Shown piece after piece: positions 33,699 to 46,400 of a stretch of DNA of 64,000 bases. Positions within the stretch are counted from its first letter, which is position 1, and every line of letters begins with the position of its first letter. The DNA is taken from the NCBI GenBank assembly GCA_018398805.1, contig JAGFBZ010001902.1, positions 1-64,000 of the forward strand, written 5' to 3'. The position numbers and the translations under genes were made by a program. The DNA comes from Hirundichthys speculiger. Lineage: Eukaryota > Chordata > Actinopteri > Beloniformes > Exocoetidae. Below the pieces are notes generated by a model. The model did not search any database. It was not told the origin of the DNA and was given only the letters and a program-made list of their open reading frames with translations.

Positions 33699-34134
33699 TG
33701 TCAGGTCGTAAGGCAGAATGGAGGACCCAGGTGCAAGAGTGCAAAAAAAATAAAGTATTTATTCAACAAAACAAAAACCAAAAAGTCCAAGAAAACTAAT
33801 AAAAACACAAAAGTAATCCAGGTATCCAGGCAGGGGAACATGGAGGAAAAACAAGTGACCAAAAACCAACAGAGTACTTACAGGACACGAGACAACGGAC
33901 CAGCACAGACAGAGGAGATGACAAGACTTAAATACACAGGGAACCCAATGAGAGGCAGGTGCAGACAATCAGGATAACAAGAGGGAAGGAAGCAAAGCTA
34001 AAAACAACGGAGACAAGACAGACCTTCAAAGTAAAACAGGAAACAGGTAACACAAAAGACAGGGATTGATGCCAACTTAACACAGAACAAGGAAAAACAC
34101 AAAATGGCCGTCATGGCTGCCCCAGACCATGACA
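33699..34134 (-). repeat. LTR, minus orientation (436 bp, TGTCA...TGACA)
   Basis: Read on the minus strand, it starts TGTCATGGTCTGGGG and ends CGACCTGACA, so the ends form a 5-bp inverted repeat. It has a TATA-like ttaagtc region and an aataaa signal (about 33758-33753) followed by a T-rich run, as expected of an LTR with promoter and polyadenylation signals. A gag-like start codon follows 17 bases inside. A related fragment lies at 37608-37745. Confidence 0.8.
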
Positions 34135-34670
34135 GGAACTGGATTGATGATCCAGGATCAGTAGTATAGGGCAGGAACGTACGTTCCGCTGGTATCCAGG
34201 AGCAGCTCTCCTCCTCTTTCTCTCTCTTTGTGGTTAATGTAGAGATGCGAAGTTGCGCAGCAATGGCAGCCAGGCTGTTTTCCTATGGTTCATCTGAGGC
34301 CGGTCACGCGTCCGCGGCGCGCGGGTGATTCCTACGCATCGTTTCTTCCGTACGTTGCGGCTCATTCCGTGTGGCGCGTCACGATCGGACAAGGGGTGTG
34401 ATTGTCGTCTGACAACCAGAGGGATCTCCTGCAGACAGCTCGCCAGGGAAATGCAGGCCTTCGGCTATTTACCTTGCTGGAGCAGGCCAGAGAGAAAGTG
34501 CAACTTTTACTCAGGGTAGTGGAGGTCAGAGAGAAAGAGTGGGAGGGGGGAGCTGGTATTTATGCAAAGAGGGACGTGATCCATCTTTGCCAGGAACCCC
34601 TGCTGTGTAGTCCGGGTCCTCATCCAGTGAGAGGCTGTGACATCATGTTTCACACCTTGGTGTGAAACTG
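34135..34670 (-). other. CpG-rich block with promoter-like features
   Basis: The stretch 34290-34400 is rich in CpG (cacgcgtccgcggcgcgcgg and similar) in an otherwise AT-rich window. On the minus strand a TATA-like gcataaatacc lies at about 34567-34557, with a pyrimidine-rich start region after it, and a good splice-donor-like caaggtaaat at about 34480-34471. This could be the 5' LTR or leader of another retroelement, or a host promoter. No coding exon is visible after it, because the LTR at 34134 follows directly. Confidence 0.4.
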
Positions 34671-35080
34671 AAATAGCCAGGCATGCTGGGGATTTGAGTT
34701 TTATTATTTCTTTTGTCTCCTTTGTCTCAGAGAACCATGCGGTTTTCTGTAGCACATGGTGTGTGGCCCAACACTCCTTTAAATACAGAGAACAAAATTT
34801 TACACTTTATGTTTTTGCATCAAACAGCAAGAAAATGGCTATTCTGAAAACAGTTCTTTTTTTTTTACCTGTAAAGCGGAGCTGCACATTAAGTAGACAA
34901 AAATGTGTCTTTCAGGATTGCTTCTGTGTTGCATGAGATTTAGCCATCGAAGAAGGATTAGCTTGTGACATTAAAAAAAGAAAAACCAGTGATGGCAAGT
35001 GTCATCCTACAGGTTATGAAAGGCCTCACAGCTACATTAGAACACAGATGCAGAGTCCCAGATGAAATGTCAGACCTTGT
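34671..35080. other. No gene seen
   Basis: Unique AT-rich sequence before the LINE fragment. Confidence 0.4.
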
Positions 35081-36420
35081 GGAAGTATAGTTAAAAAGTG
35101 GGAAACTGCAAGGACAATATTATGGGAAACAGTACAATGTTTAAAGTTCAATGTGATTTTCTATTATTGCTATATACAGCAGCATGTGCTACGCAGATGA
35201 TACTCACCTACCTTACCATGAATTCATATGAGACCTGTAAACTAACTGATTTACAAACACATGTTAATGACATAAAGACCCTGATGACTACTGGACTGCT
35301 AAATTCCTGTTACTAAATTCAGATAAGACTTTGTACCTGAGCACTTCAGAAATCAACTGTCGAGTCTTTTACTAATGCTAACTGGTCTTACTTTCAAGGA
35401 CTGCCTCCTTTCACCTTCATAATATTGTAAATAAGGAAAATCCTATCTCAGGGTGATGCAGAAAAATTAGTGTAGGCATTCATTACTTCAATATTGGAAT
35501 ACTGTAATTGCTTGTTCGTTTCACGTCCTAAAACACTGTAGCCAGAGTTCTGATGAGGATTACCAGGAGAGATCATATTTCCTCAATCTTACCTTCGCTT
35601 CATTGGTTTCCCATTGAAACCAATGAAGGATAAAATTTAAATTTCTTCTCTTCAATAACAACAATAACGTGCTCATACTTATTATGCCTTTCTAGTCCAG
35701 TCAAGGCACTTTTACAATTCAAAGCAGTTCTCACACACATAGCCCATCCTCTTTTCCAGTTTGCAGTTTATTTTATTTTATTTATTTATTTACTTTTATG
35801 CCAATTTAAACCATCTGTACACTGTCTGTCTATGTTGCCTGTCTCTTATACATGCTGCTGGAAATTTGAATTTCCCTGAGGGAGTCATCCCAATGGAATC
35901 AATAGTCTGAGTCTAGTACTTCACACTCTTGCTCCCTCTTTTCTTAAGGAACTAATTGCTCCATATTTTCCTAATAGAACATTTCTCTGTCAAAGTGCAG
36001 GCCTAATGTGGTTTCCAGAGTTCCCACTAGTAGAACTGGAACCAGAGCCGTCATTTATCAGGAACCAGCTCCCAGGTAGTGTTCACAAAGCACACACCAT
36101 CTCTGGCTTAAATGTTAGCCTTAAAACCTTTCCTTTTGATAAAGCCTATAGTTAGGGATAAGCTAATCAATAACAAATACAACCTGTTCTTGCATGTGCA
36201 TGTGCTATACATGTCATTATCAATGTGTGTCTTTCCTGTCATCTCAGACCTCTAAGTGGTAAAGGCAGATGGCTGCCATCTCTGGTTCTGGTTCTGATGG
36301 AGGACTTTTAGTCACACTAACCAGGTTTTGTCACGTCCTGCCTGCACAGGATGAATGACTGCACCATTTAATTTCAGATTCAATTTCATCTGTTATCTTA
36401 TTTTGCAAGGCAGTTTTTTG
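35081..36420 (+). mobile_element. L2-type LINE, RT C-terminal half and 3' region
   Basis: The RT catalytic motif YADD is at 35190-35201 (CYADDTHLPY). Then come LQTHVNDIKTLMTTGLL (about 35250-35300), a R-D-H-I-S-S-I-L-P-S-L-H-W-F-P-I segment (about 35569-35617), and after an interruption LKELIAPYFPNRT (about 35946-35983), SAGLMWFPEF and LKTFPFDKAYS (about 36121-36153), then a stop. The order is that of the C-terminal half of L2-clade RT. The 3' untranslated part contains ggcagatggctgccatctct (36264-36283), followed by tggttctggttctg, a usual L2-like tail in fish. Several indels and stops make it non-functional. The 5' half is missing. Confidence 0.8.
35655..35925 (+). mobile_element. Segment inserted in the L2 copy (LINE-tail-like)
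   Basis: The L2 reading stops near 35650 and resumes near 35930 with only about 12 residues missing. The intervening 270 bases do not continue the RT. They end in gaatttccctgagggagtca followed by tcccaatggaatcaatag (about 35867-35908), a pattern seen at the 3' ends of CR1/L2-like LINEs. It is probably a 5'-truncated LINE inserted into the L2 copy with a small target deletion. No clear target duplication is visible. Confidence 0.5.
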
Positions 36421-37607
36421 GTTTTGTTTTGTTTTTGTTTTTTTTTAAGAATTAGTTCTACATGTAATTTGGACTTTGGACTCAGTTAGAATGAATTGGA
36501 ATTTGAATTGAAGTGAAATAGATTATAAAGTGAAATGAACTGGATTATGCAATACATTTTAATAAACTGGACTGAATTGGAAAACAATATGGATTTAATT
36601 TTAAACTTTTAATGCTTTCTGTGTTAAGTACCTGGAAATTACTTTGTTGTGACTTGATGCTAAACAAGTAAAGTGAACTGAACTGGACAGCGGCATGATC
36701 AGTAAATTACTACACCAGGTGAAGGTGCCAAGTGAGCAAAGAGCTCAGCTCCCAGGATGTGGAGCTAGACTGGAAGTTTGTTAGTTTTTTTCACTTGTTT
36801 AGAGAAAAGATTCAAGTCAATGTAAAATAACTGGATTACATGGATTTTAAGCATTTGTTTAGCAAAGAAAAATGGAAAATGTGATGAATAAGCATCTTCA
36901 TATGGCTTTAGAGTGTTACCTAAACTTCCACTCACATGGCTGCTGCAAGAAACATCTGAAAACATACAGCAAGCTAATCAGTTTTCATGCCTTTCTATTC
37001 CCTTCAAAGTAGATCATCCATCATTTGTTTCCCAGCTACTCTTTGACTTTGAAAAGAAAGCAGCAATTACAGATCAGCTTTCTTTGTGCAGCTTCTCTAT
37101 TATTAGACTTTAACTTGGGCCAAGGTAACGTCAGATCCATTTTAATTATGGCCCTTTTTACACAGCTAATCTGAGAAAGTATACTATTGTAGAGCTGCAC
37201 TAAATTTATCATAAGCTATTTGCACAGGGGTTCTTTATCTGTTGTATAGCCCGTGTGATCTGTCCATCTGTACAGAGAGTATCAGCAACATTTGGTTCTT
37301 TCTCTGAAAGAATAAGCACTGCTTATCTACCTGTCAGTCTCTTGACAATGTCACATCAATGTTTAATTTAAAACTGTGGCAATTATACGAGCCCTTAATT
37401 GACTACTGAGTAAAACGTATACGCAATATTTTGTCAAACTACTTCTTTATATAGTGCTGGATCGAGGAGGAAGAAATTCTCAAAGGAGGAATATTCTTCC
37501 CTTTTTCCAAAGGTTGATGCAATTTCCAGTGGTCTTAATGAAATTTCTGTCTTGTCATATTTGGTCGAAATCCCAAAAGGATCCAGAACAACAGCTCTCT
37601 TTAGAAT
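36421..37607. other. No gene seen
   Basis: Unique AT-rich sequence with A/T runs. Confidence 0.4.
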
Positions 37608-37762
37608 ACGGTCATGGTCTGGGTCGGCCACGACAGGCATTCTTGGGTTTTTCTTCTTTGTTTTCTTCTGTGTCAAGTTGGCGTCACTGCCTGTCTCTCA
37701 ACTACTCTGTTTCCTGTTTTACTTTGAAGGTCTGTCTTGTCTTCATGGTGTTCTGAACTGTG
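37608..37762 (+). repeat. Fragment of an LTR related to 33699-34134
   Basis: The segment cggtcatggtctgggtcggc (37609-37628) matches the start of the minus-strand LTR, and tttcctgttttactttgaag (37709-37728), followed by gtctgtcttgtc, is identical to its middle. The match covers roughly the first 130 bases of that LTR in plus orientation, with some divergence. The rest is absent. Confidence 0.65.
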
Positions 37763-39181
37763 GTCCGTACTAGTGCATACTGAGTTTGACAAAATGTAGT
37801 ACATAGTATGTAGTATGTGAACAACAGCACAATCTGCAGCTTGCGAGAAGAACCTGGGTCATTTGTGACTTCTGGGAAAATTTCAAGGGTCCAACTGACC
37901 AGTCTACTTCCCATAATGCAGTGCTTCTCCATAGCGGAAGCTGGTCAGAGAGATCACATGATCAGCTTCTGCTTGTGCTGTAGATAGTTTTTTATGGTGG
38001 CATACTTTGTGCCAACAACGACTGCTGGATATGTGCAGTACACAGTGTGTGGTCTGACACAATATTCATATGTAGTCTGAGGCATTTGTTCTAATGATTT
38101 TATGTGACACATGTAAAGTCTTCTTTGATCTGAATAATTTTATACACACACACACAGATATATGTACAATTTTATTTCAATAATTTTATCATGTACAATG
38201 TATTTCCCTTTGTTTTATCTTTGTTTTGTGAATCACTTTGGTTCAAATGTGCTTTATAAGTTAAAGCATCTCTCATTTTACTGAACTGATACTGAGAGGT
38301 TGCAATGAAAATACAGCAAAATGGCCAATAATGCTAATTTTAGGTTTTGTTTAGTTTTTTAATGTTTTAACAAGATGGTTTCTATGAGACTGATCTTCGT
38401 GCCTGTGCCAGGTCTTATAAAGGGATCAAAAACAGTGAGTCTATAAAACAAGCAAAGCTCAGCATAAGCTGCCAGTAAAAGCGTGAAGAAGAGCCTAATA
38501 GCTCACTGTGCTTAACCACTCATAATTATATACAATAAAACCTGCCACCCATCACTTTCTTTGCCAAGGGACAGTGGTCAGAAAGAGGGAGTTGAGTTAA
38601 ATGTGTTGAAGCAAAATTGCCTTCATTGCTGTCCTGGCATTACCCATGCAGATCTTTATCAGAAAGGCCAGTGACTCTATTGTGACTATTTTGCCAGCCT
38701 TACAATAGCTTTCTGTGCACCCGTGCAGCCAGAAGATTGGCTGAAATTTTATTCTCTTCATGCTTGGCTAGGTTGCAGCTTAGAAACAAGCTTCTTATGG
38801 AAGCCAGGAAAGATTGCAGATAATAGGAGCTTCACATCCAGCTGACCTTTTTCTAACTTTTTTTTTCCTACCTCCTTCACAATAGCTCGATCCCAATGAC
38901 AGGAGGAAAGGAAACAATCTTTTCCATAGTGGACACACAACCTGCCCCCCCTAAAGTATGGCTCATGTTTACAGGATAGTTCCTTGCAACTAAAACTGTG
39001 ATTTCCACTGGCCTCAAAGGGATTGACCAGGTTTACTCATTATTTATGTCTGTCATTTCCAACATGTTTTTGCATCATGTGGCTTACAGCTGATGTTCTG
39101 GACCATAAAGTATAAAAGCTCCACCGGGCTGTTGTCAGGAAATCTGAGACCACACTTAGAAAACATATGCATATAGTGTCT

Positions 39182-39183
<2 letters not shown>
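37763..39183. other. No gene seen
   Basis: Unique sequence; nothing supported. Confidence 0.4.

Positions 39184-39215
<32 letters not shown>
39184..39215. repeat. (CA)n microsatellite
   Basis: Sixteen CA units without interruption. Confidence 0.95.
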
Positions 39216-39218
<3 letters not shown>

Positions 39219-41215
39219 TTCTATGTGTCAACTGCAGTGAATGTGTCAAAGTAACAAAACTCAAGATCAACATCTTACATTACAATACCTTAAAGTTTTG
39301 GAAATACTAAGCTACTGGCATAGCCAAATATATGTTTTTTTAATTTTATTTTTATGTTTTCAAACTTTCAAGATGGTTCAATTTAATACCTTCAATTTTC
39401 CTGCTGCTTTAAAATAATAATCACTTGAACATGTCAATTCAGTTTTGTTTTCTTATTTTATGAGTTTTGAAAGCATGAAAATCAGAAGATTTCAAAACAT
39501 TTGAAGGAGAAAAAAAAGTTAACTCATCTTACAATATGAGTCAACTCAACAGCTGACAATTTTAGATTATGTTTTCTCCTTTTACTGTGTTTTGTCTTTT
39601 TTTTTTAAATTTCAGAATTTCTGAGTAATTTTCCCCTTAAAGTAAATAAAAGACTTCACAATCAATGTTTTTGCCTTTGTAAGTTTTTTTAAGTCATTAG
39701 TTTGCCCCCTTCTTTGGAGCGAAACATCTCCCAGATGTTCGCTTGGACTCGCGGATGAGGTGCTTTTACATTTGGCAGTCAAAGGTCAATGTCACGAAAA
39801 ACGTGCATTACCCCAAATCCATAATATTTATGTTCATTTTCAGTAAATTTCACATGAATGCTGATGGTAGAAATTTGTAAACAGTAAACACAGATCTGAC
39901 AGATCCATCTGAGAAGTCCTCTGTAGAAACTGTTTAGAAGAGAAGCTCAAATCTGATGAAGTATCCTTCGATTGAAGTCACAAGCAGACTTCAATAAATT
40001 ACATGAACCAAATGAGTATGGTGCAGACAGCCATGAAAGATGTCCCAGTGCTGAGTGACCTGCTCCGTATTGTCCCTAACGTGTCCTCTAGCTCTGCTCC
40101 TCCTCTTCGTGCTGTGTTTTTAAAACTGAGTATTGACACGTGCCTGCATGTCTTCTGAGAAGTCTGCTACATTCATCCTGCTGCACTCTTTGTTCTTTTT
40201 TCCATCCTGCTGCTGCCTTCTAGAGCCAGATACCTTTACGTCCACTTTTTGCTGCTCTGATTCAGAACCACCACATTTCTCATCAGTTTGGTGATTGCTC
40301 TAGACTTTTCCCTGGAGTTCATCCTCCGTTTTCTTTCCCTGCTCTTTAAAGTTAACTTTGAGCCCTTATAGCAAGCTGACCTCTGGCCTCTGACAATTGT
40401 CTTTCAGCTTTTTTGATCCAAGTGTCCAATGTTTTCTGAGGGAGCTGTTTTTGTCTCCTGGGCTGTTTCAGGTTGAACTTCTGAATCACAAGTTCACCAA
40501 ATCAAGCGTCCATCAATTTATAGTTGATGTGTTTAAAAACATCTTTGGCTTAATGATATTGAGAGCCATCAGGCATGTAATAGGTTACTTCTACGGCTTA
40601 ATTCCTTTCCACGATGCACAAATAGCTTGAGAAACCAAGACCAGAGGCCAAAAATGCTCAATTTGTGGTTCAGCAGGATAACTTTTGGTTGAACACTAGG
40701 TTTCCAGTATCACTTTTAACCTGAGCATCCATCATTTATTCCCGTACAGGGTAGCCAGAGTACCTGGAGAAAACCCAAGCAAATCAAAATGTACAAAGGC
40801 ACAGCACCTTGCAGTCAATTCTAATTTCTTGTCAACCACCTAAATAAGAGATATCTTGGTGGTAACAACTTTAAATAATCATGTATTAAGAATCTCTTTT
40901 TCATAATATTGCACGAATTTCAAGATTTTTTTTCCAATTTTCTTTGCAACAGATCTGTGAAACTTGATTTTCTAGGATTTTTCTAAGATTTTGTCACACA
41001 TTTCATTTCCTTTTAAAAAAAATCCATCAAGAAAACTACATCTCTTGAACTTCCTCTTTGTTTCATAACGATACAAACAACAGAAATGAATTAAGTCATT
41101 TGCATACCTGAAGAAATATCATACATGCCAAACTTCTCTGTTGGGGAGAAACTGCCAAATCTATGTTCCCAATCTCTTAATGAAAGAAATAAACAATAAG
41201 CAATAATGGATAAAT
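39216..41215. other. No gene seen
   Basis: Unique AT-rich DNA. No exon or RNA gene supported. Confidence 0.4.
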
Positions 41216-41371
41216 ATTAACTGGTGGTCTGTCCAGGGTGTACCCCTGGCTTTCACCTGGAGAGAGCTGGGATAGACTCCAGCAGATCCCTGTGACCCTG
41301 TATAGGATTAAGCGGGTATAGATGATGGATGGATGGATGGATGGATGGATGGATGGATGGATGGATGGATA
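41216..41371 (+). repeat. Dispersed fish repeat with (GGAT)n tail
   Basis: Contains ctgtccagggtgtacccctg (about 41231-41250), then gagagctgggatagactcca and gtataggattaagcgggtat, and ends in about 11 GGAT units (41326-41369). The same order, with a longer 5' part, is present at 51303-51577. Confidence 0.8.
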
Positions 41372-42202
41372 AATATTTTTAAAAAGGAACATGTTTAGTT
41401 AATTTGACCCAGAATGAGATTATTATTTTACTACACAAACGTTTGGCATCACCAACTTCAGATACAGTCACTTTGGATTGCTGAGGTGTGACCGAAGTGA
41501 CCAAAATTACATGAGGACATCGTTTAAAGTTACTCGCTTGGGTCTAACCTTAAGTGTGTACAGGTGTCAGTGCAACAACAATAATTGATGGATGTTATCC
41601 ATTTAGGATGTTTCTAACTACTACCATCTTTAGCACCATAGAATTCTTCCACATATTTCTATTCATGAGTCTCTTAGCGGCATAGCTCTACCATGTACCG
41701 TCCCGTCTTTGACCTCATTTCAAGTAGCAATGCTTGAACTTAAACCCTCTGTCAGTTTATATTAATAAAAATCCAGAATCATTCTGTTGATTAACATTCT
41801 TCCTCTCAAGCTTTTGGCTGACTTAGACATTACAACTGATTGAAAGCTATGAAAGAAAAGCATTAAAAACAAATTCCCCGGCTCATTTTTGGACTAAATA
41901 ATACTTTTGAGAGGTTACAAAATGTGTGCACAAAGAAAAACTGTACAGCATTCCCTATGAAGTCTTCAGAAGAAACAGTGTTTGAAGCAAACACCTGCTG
42001 CACGGCCTTCAAAACTCATCCCCTCCGTTTAGAATCTTTTGTTTCTATTTTGACTTTGAATCTGCAGGATTTACTTTAGATTTCCTTTCTATCAAATCTT
42101 ATTCTGCCAAACTATTAAAGAGTTAAATTGAAGTCTCACATTTTTTCATCCTTTCAGATAAAAAAGCAAGAATAAAGGTGATCCAAAAGATAGCTCGGGC
42201 CC
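41372..42202. other. No gene seen
   Basis: Unique AT-rich DNA. Confidence 0.4.
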
Positions 42203-42556
42203 TCATGTGGGGGGCAGTGGTTGCAGGGGATATGTATATCTGCAGATAAAGTCTTCTGTTCCGAAACAGTATTTACCAGGCCTTTTTAGATACACATCAG
42301 CTGTGAAGCCATCGGTCCAGCCTTCATTATACTGTGTGAATCTTCCCTCATTTAGCCCGGATAGCATCTTCTTTCTTCCACCTCCAAATACCCCTATCCA
42401 CATCCCCATTCGCTCTGCACGGCAAACAAGCAAGATGTTGCCGTTGATGGTGGCAGAATAGCTGGAAACAAATGTCTTTGTTCTCTCCTTCTCGGAGACC
42501 CCCTTAGTCGTTTTGGCAAACCTCGAAAGAGCCGGGAAATCAAAAGGTGCTCAGAG
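42203..42556 (-). other. Unidentified open frame, possible exon
   Basis: A stop-to-stop frame of about 117 codons on the minus strand, in a window where such frames are rare outside repeats. Its composition is protein-like, with balanced charges, a GMWIGVFGGGRKK segment, aromatic residues and four cysteines. I recognise no family and see no resemblance to a transposon protein. There is no internal ATG that suits a start for the whole frame. A splice-acceptor-like tttgtttccag lies at about 42476-42466, which would give an exon of about 260 bases ending at the stop. The plus strand is also open for 84 codons, which weakens the case. It may be the last exon of an unseen gene, an old pseudogene exon, or chance. 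Confidence 0.3.
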
Positions 42557-43447
42557 AGGCCATACAAAGTCAGGTGAGGGGAGGTGCACAGATATGGTGA
42601 TGAGATAACTCATGAAATTTATTGAAGCAGGATAAAAACAAAAGGTGAGAAAATATTAAGCAATGATCTGAATCAAAATTCCACACACAAAAATCTACAA
42701 CTTTAAATTACTGTTGTCTCATGCGCACATCGCTACTCTGGAATGGTGCTAGCTTAAGTTCCATTCTGACAGAACTCTTCTTCATTCAGTCCCAGTACGG
42801 GAGGTAAGGGCAAGACATTTCAGTGTATCACTGCTGAGGAACTGTGTCATATTTGTAATTGGAGAACCTCTGCCTTCAACTTACAGCCCTGCTGCATCTC
42901 AGCTGTTTCACACAACAAAATATTCTTTATATTCCTCCTGCAGGGATACGCCAAACTAACCAGAATTCATCATATTCTGGCTTTTGCAATCATAGTTTAC
43001 ATAATGAAAAAAAAAAAAAGGAAAGAAAGAGTTTAAAAACTGCCCACATACTGCAGACATTCAAGCACAATGTTCTTGTCTTGGTATTTTTTTTAAATGC
43101 TGCAAATGTTCTGCTTGTTTTATAGGTCATAAGACACCCTGTCATTGATGATAAAGATGCTCCCTGTGACACTCTATTGACATTTTTCCCCTGAGAACAC
43201 AAGGCACAGGAAGCATAAACATTGGCTTGCCAGGCGTGCACTTACGCTGATGTTAAGATGGGACCATACCCATATCAGATTTCCGTCATATTTCTCCGGC
43301 TGACTAGACTAAGCACAAGTCAGAGGTATGAGCCGATAAAGGGTGTCTTTCACACAGCAACAACACGTACCAGTGTGCTTATCACCTCAGTCCCTAACAT
43401 GCAATCACAAGGAGGACAGGGGGAAGATTGTTACATTTGTTGATTTG
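42557..43447. other. No gene seen
   Basis: Unique sequence; nothing supported. Confidence 0.4.
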
Positions 43448-43448
43448 T

Positions 43449-43486
<38 letters not shown>
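43448..43486. repeat. (TC)n microsatellite
   Basis: Pyrimidine tract of TC repeats with two variants, followed by a C/T-rich stretch to about 43512. Confidence 0.9.
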
Positions 43487-43487
<1 letters not shown>

Positions 43488-46400
43488 CTTCCCTCTCCTT
43501 CTTCTTCTTTTTGGACTGATAAAGAATGTGGAATCTGAGCAGAAAAAGCTCATCTTTGCAGGCACGACATGAGCCGATGCTGAGGCAAGCCTAGATTTGC
43601 TCCCCTATGTCTTAATGTAAATAAATGCTTTGTTGGGTGGTAACTACAATAAACACAAAAGGTGCAACCAGGAGGGAATACAGCACAGGAAGATCCAGTA
43701 ATCTAGATAATATGGCTGAAAAAAAGAAAAAGGCTTTGGCAGTTATGTTTGTTTTTATGTTAATTCTTTAAAAAAAAAAAAGAAAGAAGAAGAATGAAGT
43801 TGTAAAAGGAGATGAAAAGGGTTTCAGTATCATTTGTGTCTTTTTATATGATTTATTTAAAGATTTTTTATTTTAAGGGAAAATGTTTTTTGAGGTTTTT
43901 TTTGCCTGAAAGTCTTTAGGACTCAGGATTCAATTTATTCCTTTTGCTTTAATGGCAGCAATTAAAAAATATAAGTTAAACTTTAAAGAGCCTTTTCTCC
44001 TAAAATGAAAAACACTGCGTAACATGGTAATAATATATTCATCCCTAGGTAAACATCCCTGCCATGTCCTTTATAAACAACAGCACCGAACAAAATGAAC
44101 GTGATAATTTCTCTGCCTTTGAGAATTCTCTTCTTTAATTCTGACAGTAAACTCGAGGCTGTTACGGGGTGTTAAGTAGGATTTAAAAGTTGTCAGACAA
44201 GACATGTTTGAAATTGCTTTAAATAAGTGCACTGTGTTGCTGTCAACCACAGGCTTAGAGGAAAACATCCCTACAATTGAAGCACTCATCTGGGCTCAGA
44301 GAGCTGTGGCCCAGCAACCAGCGCCAAATTCTTCCTCCAGCTCAATACTTGAAGCCCTGTGAGCCAGCACCCCCTGCTGGACCATGGAGGTGCTGCTCCA
44401 GGCCTCACCAGCGAACAGCCGAACATCCCCATACTCTGTTCATCTACCTGGTTAACAAAGAATCCTGCTGCTGCCATGGCTTTAAAACTCCATCCTTAAA
44501 AACAGTATCAGCTTCTTTTTACTCTCAGAATTATCCATTAGGAAGCATCTCTTACCCTTGTTGGCTGAAAGATTTTGGGCCAGTGAGCACCTCTTTGTTT
44601 AAAAAACTCTTCATTAGCATTTTATGGAGTTAAGGTGTGTCAAAATAAAGTATCATCCATGTACTTTGCTGCCAGACCACCAGCTCTGTGAACAGTGTAA
44701 GATCACTCCACTGACAGTACAGTAAACATCCACCCTTCCCCCACAATATGTGTTAATGTGTCTGTGCTGATGCTATTACAGCATTGCACTTATGTAAAAT
44801 ACATGAAGCTGGTTTTAACTGGATAATGACAGTCCGTGAATAGACGCTTTTGACTCAAGTGTAAGAATGCATTCATGAAAGCAACCTGCAAACACACATT
44901 TTTGCAGGAGCTTTGGTTTTTGGGGGTAGATTGCATGGGAAGCCAGTGTTTTAATATATTAAAAAGAAAAAAAAAACAATACGTTTCCAATAAATTTTTG
45001 AGTCTCAGATACTCCTGAGTCCTGTTGCTTAATTAGATTTATTTCTTCAGATTAAAACACACACACACAGGGAGAGAGAGAGAGAAGGAGACACTCAAAC
45101 TGTCAGCAAGTCAGCAAGTATTTCTTTTTTTTCAACATTTTACAACCCTTTGATTTCAGCCGTAATGCAATAACTTCTCAGAATGACTGCAATGAGTCCC
45201 TAAATGCTGATAAGTGAACCCCACTTGTGAATTCATTTCAATGTAAGAGGAGCCCAATCTGTCTCAAAATGATACATGTGCAATATTTCTGCTTGAGCAA
45301 TATTTGGTATGTGCAGTATATTTCCTGTGTGTAACGAATACGAGACACAGTTTCATCTGCACTTTTTTCTAAAATTACAATCACAATTCACACTACAAGT
45401 AAATAAAATGGAATGTAGGACAGTCTTTATTCTGGATATTTCCATTTATAAATCAAAAACCTGATCTGTTTTTTAAGAATAGTGATGAGATAAAGCAATG
45501 CTTAAAGTGCTAGAAAGGAAGAAAAAAAAATAACCATTCAGTGTGTATAATGACTGTTAACTGCATACATATTTCAAAATGCACTTTTGTTCCCACTGTT
45601 TTTCCCCAAATCCTCATTTACCATCATTTAATCTGCTACAAGCAAGGAGGAGGCCACAACAAGGTAGCATCACTTTTCTCAAAAAGGTTTAAATCAGCTT
45701 TTGTCAAGCGTATCACACAACTTCTTGTATAGTGCAGTAACTTGGGCTGCCTGGTCTCATATTGCTTGTATTTCTCAGTGAAAAGAGGAGGGAAAGAAGA
45801 GTGAGGTTGTGATTTGAGGGACTAAACCTCTGCAGCACCTTGTCCTATGATCTGGCACACTCTCCTGCCAAGACGAGTCTTTATCATACAAAGGGATTAG
45901 ATTGCCCAGTGTAAGTGCCTTCAAGTTATTAGCACCTTCTTATACAAAGTATAACAGCAAACCCAAAGACATTGATTGCAGGGAACAGTTCAAATATGAT
46001 TTCCTTATAGCTATTAATATGTATGCCTTAAATAGAAGCACACCGCTAAGCAGCTTATGATATTATGAAAAGAATGTTCCCTCAGGGGCATAATATGCCA
46101 GCAGTGACAGCAAGGAGAGATTCGTATTTACCCAGATTGGCTGTACTTACGTCAAGCATTCTCAGAGCTTGTGGGAGGGAAGATGGGGCAGTGGCAACAG
46201 CTCCGTTTCGATAAGCACTTACCGTGAATAAAAGACAAGCATGAAAGTGAGGTTTAGCCTCTTTAAAGATTCCCGACCAAATGTAGAGGCAGATAGGGCA
46301 GGTGCCTTTGGTTCCGGACGTGATTAGCTGTCTGTGTAGCACTGTTCCCAAAGAAATGAGACATAGCAGAGACATTGTCCAACCTTGTCCAGGTGGGGGA

